NCBI GenBank assembly: GCA_017452265.1
Contig: JAFTMS010000018.1
Span: 1 to 64,000 of the forward strand
DNA length: 64,000 nucleotides
Direction of reading: 5' to 3'
Source: Bacteroidales bacterium
Lineage (GTDB): Bacteria; Bacteroidota; Bacteroidia; Bacteroidales; UBA932
Shown: in pieces, positions 8,511-17,873 of the stretch
How the letters are laid out: each line of letters starts with the position of its first letter
Position numbering within the stretch: the stretch's first letter is position 1
Notes under the pieces: generated by a model
Database searches by the model: none
Told to the model about the DNA's origin: nothing
What the model saw: only the letters and a program-made list of their open reading frames with translations
Made by a program: the position numbers and the translations under genes

Positions 8511-9581
8511 TCAGTTTAATATTGATTTTATATATTCAATCCATTGAGGGCCTATATTGCCTTCATTCAACGACTTATAAATAGTCGCCGCATTTTTCCC
8601 AAGATTATATGCATGGGATTCATCATCGACGATTGCTGCCATCTTTTCCGACATGTCTTCAACATCGTTCATATTCACGAGATAGCCGTTATAACCATCC
8701 CTGATAAGTTCTGTCGCGCCGGCTACTTTTGTAGAAATGACAGGCAGACCCAAACAAAGCGCTTCCAACATCGCATTTGACATACCTTCAGTCAAAGATG
8801 ACAGAAGAAAGACTTTGGTATCTTTTAAAATGGGCCAGATATCTTTGACGACTCCGGCTAAGATGACATCGTTTTCAAGTCCCTGACAATGTATGTAATC
8901 GGAAAGTGTCGCTTTATGAGACCCTTTGCCATAAATGATAAGTTTGTAACTCTCGTGTTCACGATGGAACAGTTTGAATGCGTCAATCATCATCTTTTGA
9001 TTCTTTTGAGGAATCAGCCTTCCTACACTTATCAGAATGTCTTTCTTTGGAGTACTCAGGGCACTTCCGACTTCTGACTCACTCATATCTACGGGATTGT
9101 ATATGACATGGGTTTTAGAAAGCAATGGCTGTTTAAAATATGATTTGGCGTATTCGGTCTGAGTTAAAATACCGGTTGCCTTCAAATAGCAGACATCTCT
9201 TAGAATTCTTATTAAAGGATTGTCCGGCATACAATGCGGATCATTACGTTCAGCGACGATGGTCTTTATGTTCAGGCCAGATGTCGCAATCAGAGTCATG
9301 ATATTTACTGGAGTTAAAAATGACAATATCAGGTCTGGTCTGTTTCGCTTGATATGTTTTCTGAATGCAAATAATTCCTTGAGTCGATTTTTGCACCCAT
9401 ATCTTTGCTGCAGATTTACAATCCTTACTCTATCATCTATTTTGTAGAATACCGGAGCATCAGTCCACATGATGTATTCCACATCCTCGAAGTAGTCTGT
9501 AAAATATTTTGACAATATCGACAGCACGCGTTCAGCTCCACCACTGGATAAAGTTCCGCATGAAATGGTTATCTTCGCCAT
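8511..9581 (-). CDS. glycosyltransferase family 4
   Basis: 356 residues starting MAKITISCGTLSSGGAERVL, where SGGAERV is the common N-terminal loop of GT4 capsule enzymes. The C-terminal donor site shows SVGRLIPQKNQKMMI, FLLSSLTEGMSNAMLEALCL and GLPVISTKVAGATELI. The start at 9581 leaves a 2-base gap after the EpsG-like gene; an upstream TTG would overlap it. It transfers a sugar from a nucleotide or lipid donor to the growing repeat unit on the cytosolic side. Confidence 0.88.
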   Translation of the reverse strand: MAKITISCGTLSSGGAERVLSILSKYFTDYFEDVEYIMWTDAPVFYKIDDRVRIVNLQQRYGCKNRLKELFAFRKHIKRNRPDLILSFLTPVNIMTLIATSGLNIKTIVAERNDPHCMPDNPLIRILRDVCYLKATGILTQTEYAKSYFKQPLLSKTHVIYNPVDMSESEVGSALSTPKKDILISVGRLIPQKNQKMMIDAFKLFHREHESYKLIIYGKGSHKATLSDYIHCQGLENDVILAGVVKDIWPILKDTKVFLLSSLTEGMSNAMLEALCLGLPVISTKVAGATELIRDGYNGYLVNMNDVEDMSEKMAAIVDDESHAYNLGKNAATIYKSLNEGNIGPQWIEYIKSILN

Positions 9582-9583
9582 TG

Positions 9584-10621
9584 TTACCAAAGAAGGTTAT
9601 TTGTGAAAATCAGATTGACATTGTCGTATACGCTTCCTCTCCAGAAATGGAAAATCGACATAATCAGGAAATACATTGTCAGGATAATTGTATTTGAGGC
9701 ATTTATTTTTTTCGCATATCCATTTACAATGTAGATACTTGAAAAAAGAAGCAAGTTTCGGAACAATCTGAAAAAGGTCATGTTGATAGATGTTGCGATG
9801 ATAAGCGATGCCAGCCATGTATTAATCTTCATGAAACGTTCGGAATCAATGCCTTGGCACTTATTCTTGGAAACGAATCTTGCGCAGACGAAATAATGTA
9901 TCAGATATTGGCATGAGCAGATAATTACAGACCAATAGCTGGATGACTCCAAATATCCTTCGGCTCTGTCACTCAAGAAAGCATTCTCTGCAATGTAAGA
10001 CATATTCGACATGTAACTCAAGAAAGAATGGCCGAATACAGACAATGCAATGCTTCCTGCTATGATTATCCAAGGCTTAATCTTCAAGTCTCCCAGCAAA
10101 AACACGAAATAGAAGACAAACGAGATATGTATGCTGCTGGCCAGCAAGTTAAATATTATAAAAGTGAGCCTTGGATATTTGCTTTTCGGGCTTATCAATG
10201 CAAATAGTCCGCAGTATAAAAATATGCAGGCAATAAAGTTTCTGAATTGAATTACATCACCAAAATAGGCTGTAAAAATATATAGTGTTACAATCAGTAT
10301 CGGTTTATGACTCTTTTTCCATATATGGTAGAAAATAAACGTCAGTAATATACCGTACACCATTATATGGTAAGTCTCAAAAGATATGTCGAAATAATTA
10401 AAAGTCTTATTGATGAAATTGAATCCAGGGTCGGCAAGATTCAATAAGGATATCCCGTCAAAACTCCTATAGTAGTAGGCTACATAGTTCTCAATATCAT
10501 AGTTATATGTATTCCAGCCCGATAGGATCCACATGGTTCCCCATAATATTATCATGAAGAAACACGTCGGGATAGAATGCCTGATACGTTTTCCTGTAGT
10601 ACTAACTCCTGATGGTATCAT
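9584..10621 (-). CDS. EpsG/Wzy-type polysaccharide polymerase
   Basis: 345 residues with about ten hydrophobic segments and the extracytoplasmic N-terminal sequence WNTYNYDIENYVAYYYRSF typical of EpsG-family proteins, followed by DPGFNFINKTF. In Wzx/Wzy-type pathways this protein links the flipped repeat units into a polymer in the periplasm. The ATG at 10621 overlaps the preceding gene by 20 bases. It is the only Wzy candidate in the operon, which fits its role. Specificity cannot be predicted. Confidence 0.75.
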   Translation of the reverse strand: MIPSGVSTTGKRIRHSIPTCFFMIILWGTMWILSGWNTYNYDIENYVAYYYRSFDGISLLNLADPGFNFINKTFNYFDISFETYHIMVYGILLTFIFYHIWKKSHKPILIVTLYIFTAYFGDVIQFRNFIACIFLYCGLFALISPKSKYPRLTFIIFNLLASSIHISFVFYFVFLLGDLKIKPWIIIAGSIALSVFGHSFLSYMSNMSYIAENAFLSDRAEGYLESSSYWSVIICSCQYLIHYFVCARFVSKNKCQGIDSERFMKINTWLASLIIATSINMTFFRLFRNLLLFSSIYIVNGYAKKINASNTIILTMYFLIMSIFHFWRGSVYDNVNLIFTNNLLW

Positions 10622-11552
10622 TGAAAGTATGATCTGAGAGAAGCATCCTGTCAAGCCAAGCCTCGCATGAATAAGCCTCCAGAATTTCTTCGCTTGCCTG
10701 TGTAATCTCGGATTTCAGGAAATTTGCAATCTGGCTTGGCGTAGTGTCTTCCGTCAACACGAAAATCCTATTGGAATCATAGAACTTGTATTCTTTTATT
10801 CTGCTATGGTTAGTTATTATTTTTCTATTATAAAACAAACCTTCATAAAATCGCAGTGAAAGTCCATATTGATAGTCATTTGTTATATCAAGAATAGCCT
10901 TACATCTTTTGATATGACGCACTATCAATGAATAAGGGATATAAGGACTGTTTTTTTTAAAAAAAAGTCCTCTTACAGGATCGACATATACAAATTTGGT
11001 ACTTATCCCATTATCATTCATCTGCTGTTCCAAACTGCGGATGTATTTGAAGCGGCCCTTATCCCTGCCAACAAAAAAGACTTCTGCATCATCGGCTTCA
11101 TGAATGAGCGGGGGGTCTGCGGCATTATAAAATCCTCCCACATATTTAAGAGAAAATCTTACTGCGTCAAGTTTATCAAAGGTTGCTGGATTCCAGTGTT
11201 CCGAAATTGTCAGATTTTTAAGCGTCTGTCTGGAATTCCAAAAATAAAGGAACAATTTTGTGCTTGTCAGATCCACATTCTGTTCAATTGAAGACATGTA
11301 ATGCGACAATACGGCATCAGGAGCTCCGTCAAATAGAATCACTGCATCAAAATCCTTTGCAGCACATGCACATTCATCAATTGTATAGTAGTTTAATTGT
11401 TGTTTTAACTTCAATCTAATGCATAATCCTTTAAACAAACGTTTAAAAAGATTCGTCTTTTTAATGAATGGTATCACCTTGACTGAATCCGAATTTCTCA
11501 AGACATCCGGAAGTCCGAAATATATATTCCCGATAATCAAGATTTTCATCAT
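10602..11552 (-). CDS. probable glycosyltransferase-like capsule protein, family unclear
   Basis: 316 residues starting MMKILIIGNIYFGLPD, a Rossmann-type first strand. Further on are DAVILFDGAPD, AEVFFVGRDKGR and a segment DITNDYQYGLSLRFYEGLFY followed by KIITNHSRIKEY. This resembles the second half of GT-B enzymes, where a glutamate-containing helix contacts the donor. Genes of this kind recur in Bacteroidales capsule loci under vague names. The ATG overlaps the upstream stop (ATGA). Likely cytosolic transfer of a sugar or of a phosphate-containing group; uncertain. Confidence 0.55.
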   Translation of the reverse strand: MMKILIIGNIYFGLPDVLRNSDSVKVIPFIKKTNLFKRLFKGLCIRLKLKQQLNYYTIDECACAAKDFDAVILFDGAPDAVLSHYMSSIEQNVDLTSTKLFLYFWNSRQTLKNLTISEHWNPATFDKLDAVRFSLKYVGGFYNAADPPLIHEADDAEVFFVGRDKGRFKYIRSLEQQMNDNGISTKFVYVDPVRGLFFKKNSPYIPYSLIVRHIKRCKAILDITNDYQYGLSLRFYEGLFYNRKIITNHSRIKEYKFYDSNRIFVLTEDTTPSQIANFLKSEITQASEEILEAYSCEAWLDRMLLSDHTFNDTIRS

Positions 11553-12457
11553 CGTACGCAATGTTGATTATTTAACCGCTTTTTAAAGAACATGATCATA
11601 TCTAAAAACGGTATACTGAACAATAGAAGACAATAATATGTTTTACTTATTTGTTTAATCTCCTGCAACTGCAATTTGCGAGAAGCTCCCACTTTTATAG
11701 CATATTTGTATAGTCGGTATGCAGACATCAGTTCATAGTAGACTTGCTTCCCGAAAGTTGACTGACTACCGGCTATCGGTAGAAGATCCTTGTATTTTAC
11801 TCTAAATGCCTTCGCATTTTTATAATGTGACAAAGCCAATGTACCGGACGACAGATGTATGACGTTTATATTGTTGCATACATAATTGTAAAAGTTCTGA
11901 TTACTGACTGAAAGAGTAAAATCTATATCATAGAAATGAAAGTCGGGGAAATTCGTTTCATCGAAAGGCGAATTCTCCCATACCTCCTTTTTGCAGAACA
12001 GGAAAAAGCCATCTAGAATTTTTACCGGTATAAATGTTCCTGTGGGATGTGTCTTTTTGCTGTATAATGTATTATTAGCATCAATGGTGGAAAAATTCCT
12101 TACAACATTACCTGAATACCACCAAAAAGCGTGAAATCGTGAAACATAATCTGTACCGGCAAGCCCTACAACGCCACAATCCGGTATACTTGAAATGTGT
12201 TCTACAAGTGTTTTCCCCCAGTCTTGAGACTTGAAGAATACATCTTCATGCATGAAACACAGATAGTCTCCTGTCGCAATGGAGGCGCCATGATTGTAAG
12301 CTTTACATATGCCCCATTGAGTCTCTCGATTATCTATTCTTATTATTTCATGATCAATCCCGATTGTTCTTTCTATAGATTGTCTTGCAAGTTTAAAGTT
12401 CTCGATATTTACTGAGCATATTATGACAGATACTATGCTATGACTTTTGTCCATCAT
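11549..12457 (-). CDS. glycosyltransferase family 2-like
   Basis: 302 residues with a GT-A fold start (SIVSVIICSVNIENFKLA), the DXD-like region GDYLCFMHEDVFFKS, and FDETNFPDFHFYDIDFTLS, which matches the acceptor-side ED motif of GT2 enzymes. A hydrophobic C-terminal segment (about 275-292) may associate with the membrane. Both ends use ATGA overlaps with neighbours, so it is translated as part of the capsule operon. Confidence 0.78.
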   Translation of the reverse strand: MMDKSHSIVSVIICSVNIENFKLARQSIERTIGIDHEIIRIDNRETQWGICKAYNHGASIATGDYLCFMHEDVFFKSQDWGKTLVEHISSIPDCGVVGLAGTDYVSRFHAFWWYSGNVVRNFSTIDANNTLYSKKTHPTGTFIPVKILDGFFLFCKKEVWENSPFDETNFPDFHFYDIDFTLSVSNQNFYNYVCNNINVIHLSSGTLALSHYKNAKAFRVKYKDLLPIAGSQSTFGKQVYYELMSAYRLYKYAIKVGASRKLQLQEIKQISKTYYCLLLFSIPFLDMIMFFKKRLNNQHCVR

Positions 12458-13293
12458 GATACTTTGAGTAATAAAATGTGCAACCGATACCTTATCTTAT
12501 AATACAGATATTTTCCAAAGGATCCATATTCAAGTTCTTTTAACAAGGGCCTTATATTGTGATATGATGTCAGCATCCGTTTAAATACACCATACTCTCG
12601 TTTGTCTCTCGACCAGGCAGAACAAACATTATTCTCATGTTGACGATACAGTATAGTCGAAGACTTTATATTATCCACACATCCGTTTTTGCAGGCAACA
12701 AGCCCTAACCAATGGTCATGCATATTAACATTCTGACTGAAAGGAAGAGCTTTTCTCTTACAGAAATCATTGATTATCATTGTACACCCAGTAAACACAT
12801 TGCCATGAATGCACGAGTAGTTGAAATTCCTGTTTAAGTCGACATTATATTTTTTCCATTGCCAGAAAGAATCGTATAAGACTTCAAGGTTGGAGTCCAC
12901 TACAGTCAAATCTGTATGTACCATTGCCGGCTTTCCTGGATTCAATTTCTCCAACTCCCTAATTTTATCCAACGACACCTCTATCTTGTTTTTCTTCCAG
13001 ACATCATCCTGATCGCAAAACATATAATATTCAGCCTGAACTTTATCTAACAACCACATGAAACTCTCTTTCGCTCCTCGATTTGTAACGTTATCCGTCA
13101 AATAAATAAACTTCGACTGATATCGTTTCATATATTCTTCGATAATTTCCATTGTGTCATCATGTGAACCATCATCGTGAACATACACAATGAAATCCTG
13201 GTATGACTGAGCAAGGAGACTATCAAGTTGCTCTTTCAAAAATCTCCCGCCATTGTATGTGGCCAAAAGGACAGCTACCATAAGTTTTGTCAT
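12454..13293 (-). CDS. glycosyltransferase family 2 (rhamnosyltransferase-type)
   Basis: 279 residues. VAVLLATYNGGRFLKEQLDSL, VYVHDDGSHDDT, and YYMFCDQDDVWKKNK are the standard motifs of the GT2 branch often annotated as alpha-L-Rha alpha-1,3-rhamnosyltransferase; DQDDVW contains the metal-binding DXD. HDHWLGLVA supplies the catalytic region. ATGA overlaps on both sides keep it within the operon. The rhamnose donor is inferred from the subfamily only; no dTDP-rhamnose genes occur in the window. Confidence 0.85.
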   Translation of the reverse strand: MTKLMVAVLLATYNGGRFLKEQLDSLLAQSYQDFIVYVHDDGSHDDTMEIIEEYMKRYQSKFIYLTDNVTNRGAKESFMWLLDKVQAEYYMFCDQDDVWKKNKIEVSLDKIRELEKLNPGKPAMVHTDLTVVDSNLEVLYDSFWQWKKYNVDLNRNFNYSCIHGNVFTGCTMIINDFCKRKALPFSQNVNMHDHWLGLVACKNGCVDNIKSSTILYRQHENNVCSAWSRDKREYGVFKRMLTSYHNIRPLLKELEYGSFGKYLYYKIRYRLHILLLKVS

Positions 13294-15110
13294 TTCGTTG
13301 TAATCCAGCCTGCAAGTTTTTGAGGACTATCTGTTGTAAACATCCTTATCCCGAGTCCGTACATTTCCCGAGCAATAAGGTCGGTATTGATTGTCCATGT
13401 TATGACATCCAGTCCACATGCTTCTGCCTCTTCTACTAAGGATGGGGCATTTCTGTATGCTGTATATGTATAATCGACTCCAGTATATCCTTTTTCGGCA
13501 CATTGAACGGGAGAAAGGTCTGATGACAGATAAGCGACTTTGTTCGTCGGTGAATATCTGACGACGGCATCGCAAGCTGCTTGCGAAAATGCGATATATT
13601 CGACTCTGTCCTTCAACCCGATTGCCTTCACCAGATCTATTGTTGCCTTAGTCGCTCTTGCCGTCACTTCAGAAATGGAATGAGTTTTTATTTCAATTAT
13701 AAGATTAACATTCTGGCATTCATTTTTATATACCTCAAGGTATTGCTCGAGTGTCGGCAAAGTTTCACCGTTTGAGAGTGTAAAATCTTTTATAACAGAA
13801 TATGGCGATGATTCGATTGTCACGCCATTAATGGCAGGGTCATGATTAATGACCAGTACGCTGTCAATGGTTGACCATACATCCAGTTCACATCCCCAGA
13901 TATTCAGATTGTTGGCATTTCTTAATGCGGAAATACTGTTTTGCGCAGATCCTGTAGGTCTCCAATATCCCCGATGAGCAATAACCTTTATAGAATCGTC
14001 ACTCGGATGTTCTGTTCTTTCAACGATCTGCACCGGCACATATGCAGAACTTGCCGTATAGTCTCCATCGCTAATCTGAAGGGCTACACTTGCACCCGCA
14101 ATTCCGTTGAAAAAATCATCGCCGAGATTCTTGCATAGGGCCTTTACCGTCACAATACCGTTTTCTGTATCAGCAGTCATTGAACTGATGGACAGACTTT
14201 TGAAGTCGAATGACCTTGTTGCTGTGCCGACTGACTGCATTTGTGCATCTTCTGAAAAGTTGGCAACAATGCTTGCCGCGATGCTCTTTGGGGATACGGC
14301 AAAATCGACTTCAACGAAACTGTATTCCCGTGTCGTATTGATTACGACAGCCTTGCCATCGTCAAAACGTGGAATATATGTTATTGATTGTATTTTGCTT
14401 ATGTAGTCATTCTTAACTAACGGAATAGCGAAAGCGGTTCCGTCCGAAAGAGTAAAGTAGGCATTGTCTGCATCAAGACTTATTTTACTGAAAAAATTGT
14501 CACCGTCTTTTCCGGTTGCTTCTCCAAGAACATCCCAGGCCGTACCATTGTCATATGAGATCATCCAATATCCGTCTTCAATCTTCAACAGAGGGGTTAC
14601 TCCGTCTTCGCCATCTTCTCCAGGCGCTCCGGGTGCTCCATCCTGACCATTTTTTCCGTCCTGACCTGTTGTAGGAATCTTGTTGCCCTCTGCATCCGTA
14701 TACCACTCACCGTCAAGTGTCCAATAATAAAGTCCGTCGATATCCTGAGCGACTCCTATGACAGGAGTATATCCGTCAGCTCCATCTTCTCCGTCTTCTC
14801 CATTTTTCCCGTTTTCTCCATTTTTCCCATGATATATCGTCACGACATCTCCTTTGGTGAAAGTTATTGTATACCCGATTTCAACACCATTTTCTACAAT
14901 TGGGGATACGCTTTTGATATAATTGTTTTCCTGAAGGGCACTTACGATTGTCTGTAATGAAGATATGTTTGAGTTCATCTTCGAGCATAATGTTTCGAGC
15001 TTTTCCACCCGATTCCCGATGGCGTCAATCTGATTCTGAAGAGAATCCAGTTCTTTCCGACAAGACGTCAGACTGAAGAGAATGAGGAACGCGAAAGTAA
15101 TCCTTTTCAT
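13290..15110 (-). CDS. lipoprotein with coiled coil, collagen-like repeats and C-terminal GDPD domain
   Basis: 606 residues. A lipobox ends at Cys17 (LFSLTSCRKE). Residues 18-60 form a coiled coil, as in DUF4988-type Bacteroidota proteins. Two blocks of Gly-X-Y triplets follow (about 95-113 and 149-170), separated by a domain rich in Trp/Tyr. Residues 379-606 are a glycerophosphodiester phosphodiesterase domain with HRG (379-381), the metal pair E408/D410 and His423 in INHD, so the active site looks intact. Placed between flippase and GT2 genes, it may hydrolyse glycerophosphoryl groups at the cell surface or periplasm. Such a fusion within a capsule operon is unusual. Confidence 0.82.
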   Translation of the reverse strand: MKRITFAFLILFSLTSCRKELDSLQNQIDAIGNRVEKLETLCSKMNSNISSLQTIVSALQENNYIKSVSPIVENGVEIGYTITFTKGDVVTIYHGKNGENGKNGEDGEDGADGYTPVIGVAQDIDGLYYWTLDGEWYTDAEGNKIPTTGQDGKNGQDGAPGAPGEDGEDGVTPLLKIEDGYWMISYDNGTAWDVLGEATGKDGDNFFSKISLDADNAYFTLSDGTAFAIPLVKNDYISKIQSITYIPRFDDGKAVVINTTREYSFVEVDFAVSPKSIAASIVANFSEDAQMQSVGTATRSFDFKSLSISSMTADTENGIVTVKALCKNLGDDFFNGIAGASVALQISDGDYTASSAYVPVQIVERTEHPSDDSIKVIAHRGYWRPTGSAQNSISALRNANNLNIWGCELDVWSTIDSVLVINHDPAINGVTIESSPYSVIKDFTLSNGETLPTLEQYLEVYKNECQNVNLIIEIKTHSISEVTARATKATIDLVKAIGLKDRVEYIAFSQAACDAVVRYSPTNKVAYLSSDLSPVQCAEKGYTGVDYTYTAYRNAPSLVEEAEACGLDVITWTINTDLIAREMYGLGIRMFTTDSPQKLAGWITTK

Positions 15111-15118
15111 CCGTAATA

Positions 15119-16537
15119 TTATTTTTTTGTTAATGACTTGAATTCCTTAAGATTCAGTGACAGATATATTAATACACACGTACAAGCTGCGACAATCAGG
15201 GACAAGTATGGGTTGTCGATGTAACATTTGCAGATGAGGCAGATCATGACACAGGGGGTCGTCTTAAATATCGGGCCGACAAAAGCTCCGAACCTTATCT
15301 TCGCAATATGTCTTCTTGCAGAGTAGGCCAGATATATTGATGTGACTATGATTTCAGAACTAAGCATCACTATTGCCGAGCCTATGCTTTCGAGTCTGCT
15401 GACTGCACAAATATTAATCATGACACTTAATACTGCTCCTGCTATTGAGGTATACAATAATATCTTGTCTTTCTTTAGGGGCATCAGTATCTGCAATGCC
15501 AGAATCTGCGCAATCCCCACGAACAGGATGGCAGGCATTATGATTCGCATCGGTAGAATTGCACCTTCATAGCCTTGTCCGCATAGCAGATAAATTATTT
15601 CAGGAGCCATTATGCTGCAACACACAATCAGCGGTATGCTTACAAGTGCTACGAAATCGACAGACTTGTTGATGAGGTAGTTGAAGCGTTCTTTATCTCC
15701 TATTGCAGCCAATGAACTCATGCGTGGCAGCATGACGCTTGTGAAGGCACTGAAGACACTGAGTATAAGGTGATAAAGCTTGAATGCAGAAGTATAGTAT
15801 CCCACTTCTGTATTATCTGACACCAGACCAAGATACATGACATTAAATGAAAGATACATCGATGTCATGATTGCGTATATACCCAGATCAAGATTTTCCT
15901 TAAGGAATCGGCGACTCATCAGTTCACTCGGAACGATTTTCACATATTTCCTTGAATATGATTGATTTATAATTGCATTAACTACTGTTACTGAAGTAGT
16001 CAGTATGAAATAAAGCCTATAGTCCTCGGCATCTCTTATGAACAGGAATATCGAAATTACGTATAACAGACGTACGGCAAGGCTTCTCAGAGTGATGAAT
16101 TTGAAGTTCTCGATACCACTGAAAAACCATTCTATCAGCAGTGATGTAAACAGGATTTTAGCACCTCCGATGTAAAACAGTTCTGAATATGAATTGAATT
16201 TGGGTACTACAGCAATCAGTGTGCAATATATGGCTAAAACTGCTGCTGTAAAAATAATGTTCAGACCGAAGATATTCGAAAAAGTCTTGTTCAGCTCATC
16301 TTGTGAATGCTTTGCTGCTGCTATTGCTCTTACACCAAGGTTGGTTATGCCCATAGACGCAAAGAGTAGAAAATAGCTGATGGTATTGTCGACAAAGTTT
16401 ACCAGTCCGACGTTTTCCACTCCGAGTACACGCGAAATGTAAGGGAATGTTATCATTCCCATTATTGGCGTCGCTACCGTCAGCAGACCTTTATAAGCAA
16501 AATTCCTTTTTAAGGAAGGACTGTTGTGTTCTGACAT
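15119..16537 (-). CDS. Wzx-type oligosaccharide flippase
   Basis: 472 residues from ATG 16537 (MSEHNSPSLKRNFAYKGLL). The frame continues 33 codons further upstream, but that extension is translation of a repeat element and is not part of the family. About 12-14 membrane segments and the start VATPIMGMITFPYISRVLG are typical of the polysaccharide_synt (MOP superfamily) flippases. It moves the undecaprenyl-linked repeat unit across the inner membrane for polymerisation. Confidence 0.88.
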   Translation of the reverse strand: MSEHNSPSLKRNFAYKGLLTVATPIMGMITFPYISRVLGVENVGLVNFVDNTISYFLLFASMGITNLGVRAIAAAKHSQDELNKTFSNIFGLNIIFTAAVLAIYCTLIAVVPKFNSYSELFYIGGAKILFTSLLIEWFFSGIENFKFITLRSLAVRLLYVISIFLFIRDAEDYRLYFILTTSVTVVNAIINQSYSRKYVKIVPSELMSRRFLKENLDLGIYAIMTSMYLSFNVMYLGLVSDNTEVGYYTSAFKLYHLILSVFSAFTSVMLPRMSSLAAIGDKERFNYLINKSVDFVALVSIPLIVCCSIMAPEIIYLLCGQGYEGAILPMRIIMPAILFVGIAQILALQILMPLKKDKILLYTSIAGAVLSVMINICAVSRLESIGSAIVMLSSEIIVTSIYLAYSARRHIAKIRFGAFVGPIFKTTPCVMICLICKCYIDNPYLSLIVAACTCVLIYLSLNLKEFKSLTKK

Positions 16538-16544
16538 GTATCTG

Positions 16545-17831
16545 CTATTGAATTGCCACGTTGCTTTGCTCCTGGGGATGACGTGATGTGCTTCGCTCCC
16601 CGCAATGACTGTCGGTTTGCTTCCTGTTTCGGTCATTTGCTCTGTCTGCAGTCGGTTCTGCCTTCTTTTTCACCCCACGGTCCAGGAAGTCACGGAAGCG
16701 TTTGAACCATCGTGTGTGGCCGACGTGGGTGCGTCTGCCGAGGTGTTGGAGGGCGTGGTAGGCGCGGGTGTCGCGGCGTTGCTGGCGCCGTGCCCACCAG
16801 TAGAAGCCGAAGGTGGCGAGAAAGGAGAGGGCGAGGACGATGTAGAGCTGGAGGTCTAAGGAAGCGCCGAGCCGGTAGCTGAGGAACCATGCGCCGACGA
16901 TGCCGAGTGTGGACAGCAGCTCGGTGCCGGTGATGCCGACGTTGGAGAAGCCGAGGTCGAAGAGGAGATGGTGCAGATGTGTCCGGTCGGGGCTGAAAGG
17001 GGAGCGTCCTCTTGCTATCCTGGCGCTCATCACGCGGAGGGTGTCGAAGACGGGGACGGAGAGGACGGCGAGCGTGAACGGGATCATGCCGAAGCCGGGA
17101 TCTGCCTTGGCGGCAAGCGGTGAGTCGCAGTCGAGCGCTCCGATGACGAACGTGGAGAGCACGGTGCCCATGAGCAGGGTGCCGCCGTCGCCGATGAACA
17201 TCTTGGACTTGAGGCCGAAGACGTTATGACAGAAGAACGGGATAAGGGCGCCCGCGGAAAGCACTGCGAGTGAGGCGGATTCACGGTCGCCGGCCCAGAT
17301 GAAGACTATGGCGAAAAGTGTGCACGCAGTGATGCAGTAGCCGGAGCTGAGGCCGTTCACGCCGTCTATAAGGTTGATGGCGTTGATGATGCCGACGCAT
17401 GCAAACACCGTCAGAGGGACAGCCAGCCAGTCAGGGATGATCCCGATGCCCCAAAGACCATGGAAGTCGTTGAGGCTGTAGCCGTTGCACCATATCAGCG
17501 CAAGCACGACGAGTATCTCTATGAAGAAACGGAGCTTGGGACTCAGGGAAAGGATGTCGTCCATGGTGCCGACGTATAGCATGACGGTCATCACGCCCAT
17601 TATCGCAAATAGTGAGCCTGTCTCGTAGAAAATCCCGGTCACTATCAGCGAGACGATGATGCCGAAGAAGACGGCCACGCCACCGAGCACTGGTACCGGG
17701 GTCTTCTGGAACTTGCGTGCGTCGGGGTTGTCGACGATGTTCTTGTCGAGCGCGATGCGCAGGACTTTCTTGAATATCCACCAGGTGCTTAGCAGAGCCA
17801 GTGCGAACAGGGTAAGATAATAGGTCAGCAT
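16545..17831 (-). CDS. WecA/MraY-family undecaprenyl-phosphate sugar-1-phosphate transferase
   Basis: 428 residues with about 11 membrane segments. Family motifs: GGVAVFFG, GTMDDILSLSP (DD metal site), NLIDGVNGLSSG, KMFIGDGGTLLMG and the cytosolic HLHHLLFDLGFS loop. It starts repeat-unit synthesis by loading a HexNAc-1-phosphate onto undecaprenyl phosphate. The last 30 or so residues, after KKKAEPTADRAND, are encoded by a dispersed repeat (16552-16608) and are probably a recent add-on. Base composition is clearly more G+C-rich than the downstream glycosyltransferase genes, suggesting that the promoter-proximal genes and the sugar-specific block have different histories. Confidence 0.92.
   Translation of the reverse strand: MLTYYLTLFALALLSTWWIFKKVLRIALDKNIVDNPDARKFQKTPVPVLGGVAVFFGIIVSLIVTGIFYETGSLFAIMGVMTVMLYVGTMDDILSLSPKLRFFIEILVVLALIWCNGYSLNDFHGLWGIGIIPDWLAVPLTVFACVGIINAINLIDGVNGLSSGYCITACTLFAIVFIWAGDRESASLAVLSAGALIPFFCHNVFGLKSKMFIGDGGTLLMGTVLSTFVIGALDCDSPLAAKADPGFGMIPFTLAVLSVPVFDTLRVMSARIARGRSPFSPDRTHLHHLLFDLGFSNVGITGTELLSTLGIVGAWFLSYRLGASLDLQLYIVLALSFLATFGFYWWARRQQRRDTRAYHALQHLGRRTHVGHTRWFKRFRDFLDRGVKKKAEPTADRANDRNRKQTDSHCGERSTSRHPQEQSNVAIQ
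16552..16608. repeat. dispersed GTCATTGC-type repeat element
   Basis: The minus strand contains two imperfect tandem units: GTCATTGCGGGGAGCGAAGC and GTCATCCCCAGGAGCAAAGC, ending in ACGTGGCAAT. This is the widespread short repeat type (GTCATTGCGAGGAGCGAAGC...GTGGCAATC) scattered in many bacterial genomes. Here it supplies the C-terminal codons of the WecA-like gene and sits just before the flippase start. Confidence 0.6.
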
Positions 17832-17873
17832 ATTTTTCTACACACGGTCAATTCCAAAGGTCATTTCAAAAGG

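Noticed and set aside
14580..14850. Short tandem repeats resembling a CRISPR or satellite
   Set aside because: They are codons for Gly-X-Y triplets in the GDPD lipoprotein, with no spacers.
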